Shown: one piece after another, positions 55,065-62,784 of the stretch
Position numbering within the stretch: the first letter of the stretch is position 1
How the letters are laid out: each line of letters opens with the position of its first letter
Program-made: the position numbers and the translations under genes
The notes under the pieces: generated by a model
The model's database searches: none
Told to the model about the DNA's origin: nothing
What the model saw: only the letters and a program-made list of their open reading frames with translations
From: Streptomyces sp. NBC_01428
Lineage (GTDB): Bacteria; Actinomycetota; Actinomycetes; Streptomycetales; Streptomycetaceae
Length of the DNA: 64,000 nt
Reading direction: 5' to 3'
Assembly: GCF_036231965.1 (NCBI RefSeq)
Contig: NZ_CP109499.1
Span: 2,418,001 to 2,482,000 of the forward strand

Positions 55065-57539
55065 ATGACACCTGAGCGTCCCGAACCGACGTTGGCGGAC
55101 TCGGTGGTCCCCGGCCCGGTGCCCCCCGTCGTCCCCACCTCCACCTACCGGCTCCAGCTCCAGCCGGAGTTCCCCTTCGCGAGGGCGGAGGCGGCCGTGC
55201 CGTACCTGGCCTCGCTCGGCGTCTCCCATCTGCACCTGTCGCCGGTCCTGGAGGCGGTGCCGGGCTCGACGCACGGCTACGACGTCGTGGACCACGCGCG
55301 CGTGCGGGCCGAACTGGGCGGCGAGGAGGGCCTGCGCTCGCTGGCCCGCACCGCGCGGGAGCACGGTCTCGGCCTCGTCGTCGACATCGTGCCGAACCAC
55401 ATGGCGATGGCCCCGCGCCACAACCGCGCCCTGTGGGAGGTGCTGCGCGAGGGCCCGGAGTCGCCGTACGCGCGGTGGTTCGACATCGACTGGGAGGCCC
55501 AGGGCGGGCGGCTGCTGCTGCCGGTGCTCGGGGACCGGCTCGGTGCCGAGATCGGGCACCTGAAGGTCGACGGCGACATACTGCGCTACTACGACCACGT
55601 GTTCCCGCTGCGCGCGGGCACCGAGAAGCTGCCGATGCCGCAGCTCCTGGACGCCCAGTGGTACCGCCCGGCGTGGTGGCGGCTGGCCCGCACCGAGCTG
55701 AACTACCGCCGCTTCTTCAGCATCTCGGAGCTGATCGGGGTGCGGGTCGAGGATCCCGAGGTGTTCACGGCCACCCACGCGAAGATCCTGGAGCTGCTCG
55801 ACGAGGGGGTGGTCGACGGGCTGCGCATCGACCACCCGGACGGCCTCGCGGACCCGGACGCGTATCTGCGCCGGCTGCACGAGGCGACCGGCGGGCGGTG
55901 GACGGTGGTGGAGAAGATCCTCGCGGACGGCGAGCCCCTGCCGGCCGCGTGGCCCGTGGCGGGCACCACCGGGTACGACGCGCTGCACCAGGTCGACGGC
56001 CTGTTCGCCGATCCGGCGGGCGCGAGCCAGTTGCTCGGCCGCTACCGGCGCTTCGCGGCGCCGCAGGCGGACCGGGGCGGCCACTGGGAGACGACGGTGC
56101 GGCGGGCCGCGTACAAGGTGGTCACGCACGAACTGGCCACGGAGGTCGACCGCCTCACGCGCGTGGTGAGCCGGCTGTGCGCCGCCTCCCCCGACCCCAC
56201 CCTGCGCGACCATGCCCCCTGGGCGCTGGGCGCCGCGCTCCGCGAGCTGCTGGTCCGTATGGAGGTGTACCGGCCGTACCCGTCCACGGACGCCTCCCTG
56301 GTGGTGACCGAGCGGGCCGCCGACGAGGCCAGGGCCGCGTTCACGGTGCCGGAGGAGGCGCACGCCGTGGACGTCGTCCGGGACCTGGTGCTCGGCCGGG
56401 GCGGCGACGGGCCGGAGCGGGCCGAGTTCCGGGCCCGGTTCGCGCAGACGTCGTCGGCGCTGCGGGCCAAGTCCGTGGAGGACACGGCGTTCTACCGCTA
56501 TGTGCCGCTGCTGTCGGCGAACGAGGTGGGCGGGGATCCGGGCAGGCCCGCGGTGTCCCCGGAGGACTTCCACGCCTACTGCGCTCGCGTCCAGCGCGAC
56601 TGGCCCGTCGCCGGGACCGTTCTGTCGACCCACGACACGAAACGCAGTGCCGACGTGCGCGCCGCCGTCTCGGTCCTCTCCCAGTGCCCGGACCGCTGGT
56701 CCGACGTCCTGGAGGAGGTGTCCGGCGAGGGTGCGGGGATGCCGGACCCCCAGGTGGCGTGGGCGGCGTGGCAGACGGTGTTCGGCCTCGGCCCGGCGGA
56801 GGAGGCGGTCACCGGCGACGGCGACGCGGCCGGATCCGCCGCGGCCTACGAGGCACGGGTCCAGGACGCGCTGCTGAAGCACGTCCGGGAGGCCGGCACG
56901 CACACCGCCTGGACGGAGCGGGACCCCGGCTACGAGGACGCGGTGGCGGCGTTCGTGGCCGCGGGGCCGTGCGGGCCTCCCGGGCGGCGCGTGGCCGCCT
57001 TCCGCGCCTCACTGGCGCCGCACGTCCGGGCGAACGTCCTCGGGGCCGCTCTGGTCCATCTGACGATGCCCGGGGTGCCGGACGTGTACCAGGGGACGGA
57101 GGGCGAGTACCGGGCGCTGGTCGACCCGGACAACCGGGGGGCGTTCGCCCCCCGGGACACCTCCGCGGAGAAGGTGGCGCTCACGGTGGCCGCGCTGCGG
57201 CTGCGGGCCCGGCGGCCGGACGTCTTCGGTGACGCGGCGACGTACGCGCCGCTGTCCGCCGAGGGTCCCGCGGCCGGGCACTGCCTGGCGTTCGTCCGGT
57301 CCGGTGACGTGATCACGGCGGTCACCCGGCTGTCGCTGCGGCTCGCGGAGGCCGGCGGCTGGGGCGACACCCGGCTCGCGCTCCCCGAGGGGCGCTGGGC
57401 CGACGTGCTCTCCCCGGACGCCCCGGAGCGGGTGTTCACCGGCCACGCACGCGTGGCGGACCTCTTCGGGCGATCGCCTGCGGTCCTGCTGGAGCGGGTC
57501 GGCGCAGCCGGACCTGCAGGGTCCGCGGCGAGCGGCTGA
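55065..57539 (+). CDS. treY: Malto-oligosyltrehalose synthase
   Basis: An 824-residue GH13 enzyme that turns the reducing-end alpha-1,4 bond of a maltodextrin into an alpha,alpha-1,1 bond. Seen are STYRLQLQPEFPFARAEAAVPYLASLGVSHLHLSPVLEA, GLGLVVDIVPNHMA, the nucleophile region VDGLRIDHPDGLADPD, WTVVEKILADGEPLP and SVEDTAFYRYVPLLSANEVGG. Length fits the family. It acts with TreZ, encoded 5.2 kb to the right. Its last 104 bases overlap the convergent P450 gene. Confidence 0.95.
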   Translation: MTPERPEPTLADSVVPGPVPPVVPTSTYRLQLQPEFPFARAEAAVPYLASLGVSHLHLSPVLEAVPGSTHGYDVVDHARVRAELGGEEGLRSLARTAREHGLGLVVDIVPNHMAMAPRHNRALWEVLREGPESPYARWFDIDWEAQGGRLLLPVLGDRLGAEIGHLKVDGDILRYYDHVFPLRAGTEKLPMPQLLDAQWYRPAWWRLARTELNYRRFFSISELIGVRVEDPEVFTATHAKILELLDEGVVDGLRIDHPDGLADPDAYLRRLHEATGGRWTVVEKILADGEPLPAAWPVAGTTGYDALHQVDGLFADPAGASQLLGRYRRFAAPQADRGGHWETTVRRAAYKVVTHELATEVDRLTRVVSRLCAASPDPTLRDHAPWALGAALRELLVRMEVYRPYPSTDASLVVTERAADEARAAFTVPEEAHAVDVVRDLVLGRGGDGPERAEFRARFAQTSSALRAKSVEDTAFYRYVPLLSANEVGGDPGRPAVSPEDFHAYCARVQRDWPVAGTVLSTHDTKRSADVRAAVSVLSQCPDRWSDVLEEVSGEGAGMPDPQVAWAAWQTVFGLGPAEEAVTGDGDAAGSAAAYEARVQDALLKHVREAGTHTAWTERDPGYEDAVAAFVAAGPCGPPGRRVAAFRASLAPHVRANVLGAALVHLTMPGVPDVYQGTEGEYRALVDPDNRGAFAPRDTSAEKVALTVAALRLRARRPDVFGDAATYAPLSAEGPAAGHCLAFVRSGDVITAVTRLSLRLAEAGGWGDTRLALPEGRWADVLSPDAPERVFTGHARVADLFGRSPAVLLERVGAAGPAGSAASG

Positions 57540-58812
57540 CCAGTCCCTCCGCCGGGGGCCGGTCCCCCGGGACCCGGCGGAGGTGCGGCAGGACGTCGAG
57601 CAGGGCCCGCAGTCCGTGCACCGCGGTCAGCCGGGCGAGTGAGGTGCCCGGGCAGAAGTGCCGCCCCGAGCCGTACGCGAGGGTGCCCGGGTCGGCGCGG
57701 AAGGCGTCGTAGCGGTCGGGGTCGGCGAACCGCCGCGGGTCGCGCCCCGCGGCGCCGAGCAGGCAGGCCACGGTGGCGCCGGCGGGGATCGGGCCGATCG
57801 TCTCCAGCGCCCGGCGCGGCACCACGTGCAGCGGCGGATCGCGGCGCAGCGACTCGGCCCAGGCGCCGTCCGCCAGCTCGGGGCGGTCCCGGATCGCGTC
57901 CAGCTGGCCCGGGTGGTCGAGGAGGTTGGCGAGGAACGTGGCGAGGGCCCGCGCGGTGGTGCCGCCGCCCGCGCCCAGCAGGACCCCGGCCACACCGGTC
58001 ACGGCCTCGTCGGTGAGCGGCCGCCCGTCGGTCCGGGCCGTGCACAGCAGGGACAGCAGATCGTCGCCGGGGTGGGCGCGGCGGCGGGCGATGTGGAGGC
58101 CCAGCAGGTCCGCCAGTGCGGGGTGGTGGCCCCCGAGGTGGTCGAGGCCCGCCCGGCACAGGGAGTGCACGCGCGCGGTGGCCTCGTACGGCAGCCCGAG
58201 GGCGGAGACGACCGCCGCGGTGGGCAGCCACTGGCAGAACTCGGCCACCAGATCGACGTCCTGACGGTCGGCCAGGCGCAGGGCCAGGACGTACGCGGCG
58301 CGTTCGACGCCGGCGGCCAGGGCGGCGGACGCGCCGTCCTGGAACGCCGGGGACACGAGGGCCCGGTGGGCGTCGGGCGCGCCGGTGTCCAGGTGGGCCA
58401 GGGCGGGGCCGGGCTCCGGAGCGGCGAGCCGGGGGTCGGCGAGGGCGGCGCGCACGTCGGCGTACCGGCTGATCAGCCAGGCGTCGAACGGCTCGTCGTA
58501 CAGCAGGGGGAAGCGCCCGCGCAGGGTGCGGTAGAGGGGGTAGGGGTCGCGTTCGGTGCCGGGGTCGAGCAGGCTCGGCGCGCTGTCCGCGGGCGCGGCC
58601 CGGAGCGGCGGGGGTAGGTACGGGCCTCCTCGCGCGGGAGGCGGCGGCTCCGTCGGGACGGTGGGCGAGGCCGCCGGCGGCCCGTCCGACGGGTGTCCGG
58701 AGGGCGCCGACGGTGGAGGCGGACGCTCCGACGGCGGGCCGGCCGGCGGGGACGGGGCGGCTCGCGGGGCGGCCGGGGCGCCTTCGCCGGGAAGGCCGTG
58801 GGGACAGAGCAC
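57436..58812 (-). CDS. Cytochrome P450
   Basis: A 458-residue P450. The heme-binding loop LAYGSGRHFCPGTSLARL has the Cys ligand; the I-helix region is GVAGVLLGAGGGTTARALATFL, where the usual Ala-Gly-X-Asp-Thr-Thr reads Gly-Ala-Gly-Gly-Gly-Thr-Thr. The ExxR region is less clear: AESLRRDPPLHVVPRRALE has Glu-Ser-Leu-Arg. The first 70 residues are Pro-rich. The GTG at 58812 is chosen because GGAGG lies six bases upstream; the frame stays open to 59196. The C-terminus overlaps treY on the other strand. Substrate unknown; no ferredoxin gene is adjacent. Confidence 0.87.
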   Translation of the reverse strand: MLCPHGLPGEGAPAAPRAAPSPPAGPPSERPPPPSAPSGHPSDGPPAASPTVPTEPPPPARGGPYLPPPLRAAPADSAPSLLDPGTERDPYPLYRTLRGRFPLLYDEPFDAWLISRYADVRAALADPRLAAPEPGPALAHLDTGAPDAHRALVSPAFQDGASAALAAGVERAAYVLALRLADRQDVDLVAEFCQWLPTAAVVSALGLPYEATARVHSLCRAGLDHLGGHHPALADLLGLHIARRRAHPGDDLLSLLCTARTDGRPLTDEAVTGVAGVLLGAGGGTTARALATFLANLLDHPGQLDAIRDRPELADGAWAESLRRDPPLHVVPRRALETIGPIPAGATVACLLGAAGRDPRRFADPDRYDAFRADPGTLAYGSGRHFCPGTSLARLTAVHGLRALLDVLPHLRRVPGDRPPAEGLVSRSPRTLQVRLRRPAPAGPQAIARRGPPRVRGR

Positions 58813-59203
58813 CGCGGGCCTCCATCTCGGGTCTGCGCGCCGGACCGGGCGCGCGTTCCTCCCAGCGGACCATCGCGCGGGTCGGGCCGCCGTCCACGTA
58901 CGCCCGTACGGGTGAATCGCCGTGCCGGGCTCCGCGGGAGGAGGCACCGTGGGGCCGGTCGCGTGCACGGCTGCGCCGCCGTCCCTCGCCGACCGCCGCC
59001 GGGTTCTCCGCAGGCCGGTGGGCTGTTCCGCGCCGGTCCGGAACGGGGCGCGCGTGCGGGACGGGCCGGTCCGTCCGGCCGGTTCGGCCCGGCGCGGGGA
59101 GAAGTGCCACGGGGTGCCCTCTGGCGCCGCCCCTTCAAATCCTTGACAGTTCTCCAAGAGCGTGGAGTACTGCCAAAAGCGACGCAGGGCGGACAAGTCG
59201 GGG
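58813..59203. other. 391-base divergent non-coding region
   Basis: Lies between the P450 and the first M14 carboxypeptidase. The right end carries TTGACA (59143-59148) with TACTGC at 59168-59173. The left 300 bases are GC-rich and open in several frames by composition only; no gene-like protein was seen, and no P450 promoter could be picked out. Confidence 0.5.
59143..59173 (+). promoter_or_regulatory. Promoter of first M14 carboxypeptidase gene
   Basis: TTGACA at 59143-59148 is a consensus -35; TACTGC at 59168-59173 is the best -10 at 19 bases. The transcript would start about 59180, leaving a short leader before the GTG at 59204. Confidence 0.5.
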
Positions 59204-60454
59204 GTGAGTCACCTGCCGGAGTTGCGCTACCCCAGTGTGACCGAAATCGTCACGTCCGCACGGGCGTTGGCGGCCCACCGACCGGACCTGTGTGTCCTCA
59301 GGCAGGTGGGCGTCTCCCGCGGGGGAAGACCCCTCCACCTGCTGTCGGTCGGGCACGCGCGGCGCGCGGTCCTCGTCGTCGCGGGTGCCCACGCGAACGA
59401 ACCGACCGGTGGTTCGACGTTGTTGCATCTGGCCGAACGCACGCTCCTCCAGCGGGAGTTGCGCAGGGACACCTCGTGGCACTTCCTGCTCTGCGCGGAC
59501 CCGGACGGGGCGAGCCTGCATGTGACGCCCGCTCCGCGCACGCTCCTCGACTACCACCTGGGCTTCTTCCGTCCCGCGGGTCCCGAGCAGCCGGAGTGGT
59601 CGCCCTCCGTGCTGCCGCCCGACCGGCTGCCGCCGGAGACCCGCGCGCTCACCCGGGTCATCGACGAACTGCGGCCCTACCTCCAGGTGACCCTGCACGG
59701 GACCGATCTGGGCGGCAGCTGGGTGCAGTTGACCAAGGACATCCCCGGTCTCGCCGAGCCGTTCGCCAAGTCGGCCGCCGAGCTGCACATACCCGTCGAG
59801 ACGGCCGCGTCGGACGCGGCGGGCTGGCCCGCCTCGGGGCCCGGGGTGCACGTGATGCCGGCGCCCGGCTCGGACACCGCGTACCCGAGCATGCCGGACG
59901 ACGCGCGGCACAGCACCTGGTACCACGCCCACCGCTACGGCGGTCTGACGGCGGTCGTCGAGGTGCCGATGTGGGCGAGCGACCTGGTCGACGATCCGGC
60001 GCCGCACCCCGATCCCGCCGCGGCGCTGCGCCGGCTGGCCCGTCGGCTGCTGACGGACGCGGTGCAGGTGGAGGCGGTGCTCGGGCGGGCCGCGCCCCGG
60101 CTGCCGGGACCCGACGGTCCGCTGCTGCGGGCCGCGAAGTGGGCGCTGGAGTTGGTGCCCGGCCTCGCCGGGGACTGGTCGCAGGCTCCCCCGGCGGACC
60201 TGACGATGGCGTACGTGGGCAGCGTCGACGCGTTCGGCCGGCGTCTTCCGCTGCGGGCCGCGTCGATGCTGCTGCGGGTCCTCCAGGAGGCCGACGACTC
60301 CGAGGTTCCGCTGCTCGCGGATCTGGTCGCCTCCTGGAGCGAGGCCTTCGCCGAGCGGTTCCGGGCGCGCTGGGTGCCGTTGGAGAACCAGGTCGAGCAC
60401 CAGGCCCGTACGGTCGTCGCGGCGGCCCGCCACGCGCGCGACAGCGCCGCCTGA
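59204..60454 (+). CDS. M14 family zinc carboxypeptidase, paralogue 1
   Basis: A 416-residue metallocarboxypeptidase-like protein. Zinc ligands are in VVAGAHANEPTGGS (His-X2-Glu) and VTLHGTDLGG (His), and the general base Glu is probably in TAVVEVPMWASD. No signal peptide is seen, so it should act inside the cell on peptides or amidated compounds such as cell wall fragments. The GTG is used because a consensus -35 upstream places the transcription start inside the longer frame that begins at 59162. It converges on its paralogue. Confidence 0.85.
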   Translation: MSHLPELRYPSVTEIVTSARALAAHRPDLCVLRQVGVSRGGRPLHLLSVGHARRAVLVVAGAHANEPTGGSTLLHLAERTLLQRELRRDTSWHFLLCADPDGASLHVTPAPRTLLDYHLGFFRPAGPEQPEWSPSVLPPDRLPPETRALTRVIDELRPYLQVTLHGTDLGGSWVQLTKDIPGLAEPFAKSAAELHIPVETAASDAAGWPASGPGVHVMPAPGSDTAYPSMPDDARHSTWYHAHRYGGLTAVVEVPMWASDLVDDPAPHPDPAAALRRLARRLLTDAVQVEAVLGRAAPRLPGPDGPLLRAAKWALELVPGLAGDWSQAPPADLTMAYVGSVDAFGRRLPLRAASMLLRVLQEADDSEVPLLADLVASWSEAFAERFRARWVPLENQVEHQARTVVAAARHARDSAA

Positions 60455-60494
60455 CCCCGCGAACGGTCGCTCCGCCCTTGTCCCCGCGCCCGGG

Positions 60495-61826
60495 TCAGTC
60501 CCGGCGCACCGGTGCCGTGGGCCGCGGCACCGCGCCCCACCCGGAGTCACGCGCGGGGGAGCGCCCGCGCGGGTGCCGTCCCGCCAGGTCGAACACGGCG
60601 AGCACCACGCGTGCCTGGTACTCGACCTGACGGGCCACCGGTATCCAGTACGCGCCGCAGCCGTCGCGGTAGTCGGCGCACCACAGGTCGATGAGCCGGT
60701 CGAGCTCGGGCAGCACACCCCCCGGATCGCGGCCGGTGGCGGTCACGAGCTGGTGCAGCAGTCCCGCCGTGCGCAGGGCGACCCGGCGCCCGGCGAGCCG
60801 CAGGGCGGTCAGCCGGGCGGTGTCGAGGGGCGGCAGGGCGCGGGTCGTGGAGTCCCGCACGTCGGGGTCCCAGGAGTCGGCGATGCCGGGGCCGACCAGT
60901 AAATAGTCGTCGACCGGGGCGAGGAGCCGCTCGACCGCCGGCGAGGTGCCCAGGCCGGGCCGCACGCGCGCGAGGACGCTTTCCAGGTGCTGCGTGTCGC
61001 GGCGCAGGATGTGGCTCACCGAGCGCAGGACGGCGTCGGGGTCGGCGGGCCGTGCGGGGTCCTCGACGGCGTCGACGCCCCACATGGGCGCCTCGACGAT
61101 CGCGGTCACCGTGCCGTACGGCTGCGGGTGGAACCAGGTGGACTCGACGGCGGCCTCCGTGATGGCGGCGGCCAGATCGCCGGTGCGCGGCGGCGGGACG
61201 CGGTAGACGGCCGGCCCGAGCATCGGCCAGTACAGGGTGTCGTACGGGCCGAGTTCGCGCGGGATGCCGAGGCGGGCGGCGCTGTGTGCGACGCGCTGGG
61301 CGAGTCCCGGCAGGTCGCGGGTCAGCTCGACGAAGGCGCCGCCCACGTCGACGCCGTGCAGCGAGCACTGGAGGAAGGGCCGCAGTTCGTCCTGGAGGTC
61401 GAGCAGGGTGCGGGTCTCCGGCAGGACGGGGCCGCCCTCGCCCTCGGGCAGCCATTCGGGCTGCTCCAGGAAGCCGGGCCGGAAGAAGTGCCGGAAGTAG
61501 TGCCCGAGTGTGTACGGGCCGGACAGCCAGGTCTCGTTGCGGCGGGAACCGTCGGGGTCGAGGCACAGCAGCAGGTTCCAGGTGGCGTCGGCGCCCTCGG
61601 TGAGCCGGGGGTCGGCGAGGACCCGCTCGGCCAGTCGCAGGGCGGTGGCGCCGCCCACGGGTTCGTTGGCGTGCGGTCCGGCGACGACGAGGGCCTGCCG
61701 GCTGCCGTGTCCGACCGACAGGAGCCACAGCGGCGCGCCGGCCCGGGAGGTGCCCACGCGGCGCAGCCGGACGTCCTCGGGGCGGCGGGCGGCGAGCGCG
61801 GCGGCGTGGACGCCGAGTTCGTGCAC
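60495..61826 (-). CDS. M14 family zinc carboxypeptidase, paralogue 2, with a TTA codon
   Basis: A 443-residue paralogue of the preceding gene with the same layout: VVAGPHANEPVGGA, SLHGVDVGGAF and TAIVEAPMWGVD. Codon 309 is TTA (60900-60902 on the plus strand), so translation is expected to depend on bldA. The frame upstream of the GTG at 61826 still encodes LPPLRRYPTV, matching LPELRYPSV of the paralogue, but meets a stop before any start codon. An ATG at 61869 would join it only after a one-base change in a run of six C (61860-61865). The real N-terminus is thus uncertain. Confidence 0.8.
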   Translation of the reverse strand: MHELGVHAAALAARRPEDVRLRRVGTSRAGAPLWLLSVGHGSRQALVVAGPHANEPVGGATALRLAERVLADPRLTEGADATWNLLLCLDPDGSRRNETWLSGPYTLGHYFRHFFRPGFLEQPEWLPEGEGGPVLPETRTLLDLQDELRPFLQCSLHGVDVGGAFVELTRDLPGLAQRVAHSAARLGIPRELGPYDTLYWPMLGPAVYRVPPPRTGDLAAAITEAAVESTWFHPQPYGTVTAIVEAPMWGVDAVEDPARPADPDAVLRSVSHILRRDTQHLESVLARVRPGLGTSPAVERLLAPVDDYLLVGPGIADSWDPDVRDSTTRALPPLDTARLTALRLAGRRVALRTAGLLHQLVTATGRDPGGVLPELDRLIDLWCADYRDGCGAYWIPVARQVEYQARVVLAVFDLAGRHPRGRSPARDSGWGAVPRPTAPVRRD

Positions 61827-62014
61827 GGTCGGGTAGCGGCGCAGAGGCGGCAGGACACACCCCCCTCATGCGGTGCCGTCGGCTCACCTGGTGTACACGG
61901 TGTCCCTACAGTCAGTCACGGGCTCCGGTCCACGTCAACACCCCTGCGCGCGCAGGATGTCGAGGGCACCGAGGTCCGGACGGCCGCCCCTGGCCGACAC
62001 GTCGGCGCCCGGGA

Positions 62015-62034
62015 CGGTCCGTGGCGACGGACCG
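62015..62034 (-). terminator. Short hairpin after the FHA gene
   Basis: CGGTCCG (62015-62021) and CGGACCG (62028-62034) pair perfectly over 7 bases with a 6-base loop, 8 bases past the stop of the FHA gene. Confidence 0.4.
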
Positions 62035-62041
62035 CGCCGGG

Positions 62042-62593
62042 TCAGTCCGAGGTGAGGCGGAACAGCATGCGGCCGAAGCCGATCTGGTCGCCGTCCCGGA
62101 CGACGGAGACGCCGATGACGCGGCGGCCGTTGACCGTCGTGCCGTTGGTCGAGCCGAGGTCGCGCAGCACCCATACGCCGCTCTGCCTGCTGAGTTCGGC
62201 GTGGACGCGGGAGACCGTCTCGTGGTTGAGCCGCAGCCCGCTGGCCGGGTCGCGGCCTATCCGCAGCGGGTACGGGCTGCCGGCGTTGGGCAGCTGGAGC
62301 TTGGGGAGCCGCTCGGCCTGCCAGGCCCTGCGCAGCCGGACGGTGAAGCCGGAGACGGCCTCCACGGTCCCGAAGACCGCCTTCGACCAGCGGTTCTCGG
62401 TCGGCAGGTCGGCGGTAAGCACGACGAGTTCCTCGGACCGTCGGGCGGCCAGGGCCAGCTCCATCCGGCGGATGAACGTGTCGTGCGAGAGGCGGCCGAG
62501 GGCGACGCCGTCACGGAGCGACTTGAGCGCCCGGTCGCGCTCCGCGTCGGACAGCCGCGCGGGGTACGTGTGGAACTCGAAGGACGACGTCAC
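62042..62593 (-). CDS. DUF1707 and FHA domain protein
   Basis: A 183-residue protein. The N-terminal DUF1707 domain is FEFHTYPARLSDAERDRALKSLRDGVALGRLSHDTFIRRMELALAARR. The C-terminal FHA domain shows IGRDPASGLRLNHETVSRVHAEL and LRDLGSTNGTTVNGRRV, the phosphothreonine-binding residues (GR, S-R-H, N-G). It probably reads phosphorylation by Ser/Thr kinases. The GTG start has GACAAT seven bases upstream, so it is probably leaderless. No kinase gene is adjacent. Confidence 0.9.
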   Translation of the reverse strand: MTSSFEFHTYPARLSDAERDRALKSLRDGVALGRLSHDTFIRRMELALAARRSEELVVLTADLPTENRWSKAVFGTVEAVSGFTVRLRRAWQAERLPKLQLPNAGSPYPLRIGRDPASGLRLNHETVSRVHAELSRQSGVWVLRDLGSTNGTTVNGRRVIGVSVVRDGDQIGFGRMLFRLTSD

Positions 62594-62600
62594 GCTCGTG

Positions 62601-62629
62601 ATTGTCGGTCAGCGACGACGGCGTGTCCA
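62601..62629 (-). promoter_or_regulatory. Leaderless promoter of the FHA gene
   Basis: On the minus strand TGGACA (62624-62629), 17 bases, GACAAT (62601-62606), then 7 bases to the GTG at 62593. Both hexamers are close to consensus. Confidence 0.65.
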
Positions 62630-62784
62630 GAAAACCCGTAAAGGGCAAGGGAAGCCGACAGGGGCGGTTCGCGCGCCCAATGGGCGACGGACACGCGGCA
62701 AAAGGGTGGATCGGAAAGCGAATTGATCTCGGGTGGAGCACCATGGACGGGCTGGGTCACGCTGAGCCGACAAGGGGGAACTCT

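Noticed and set aside
52614..56903. Minus-strand open frame of about 1400 codons across glgX and treY
   Set aside because: Shadow of two certain GH13 genes; composition-driven.
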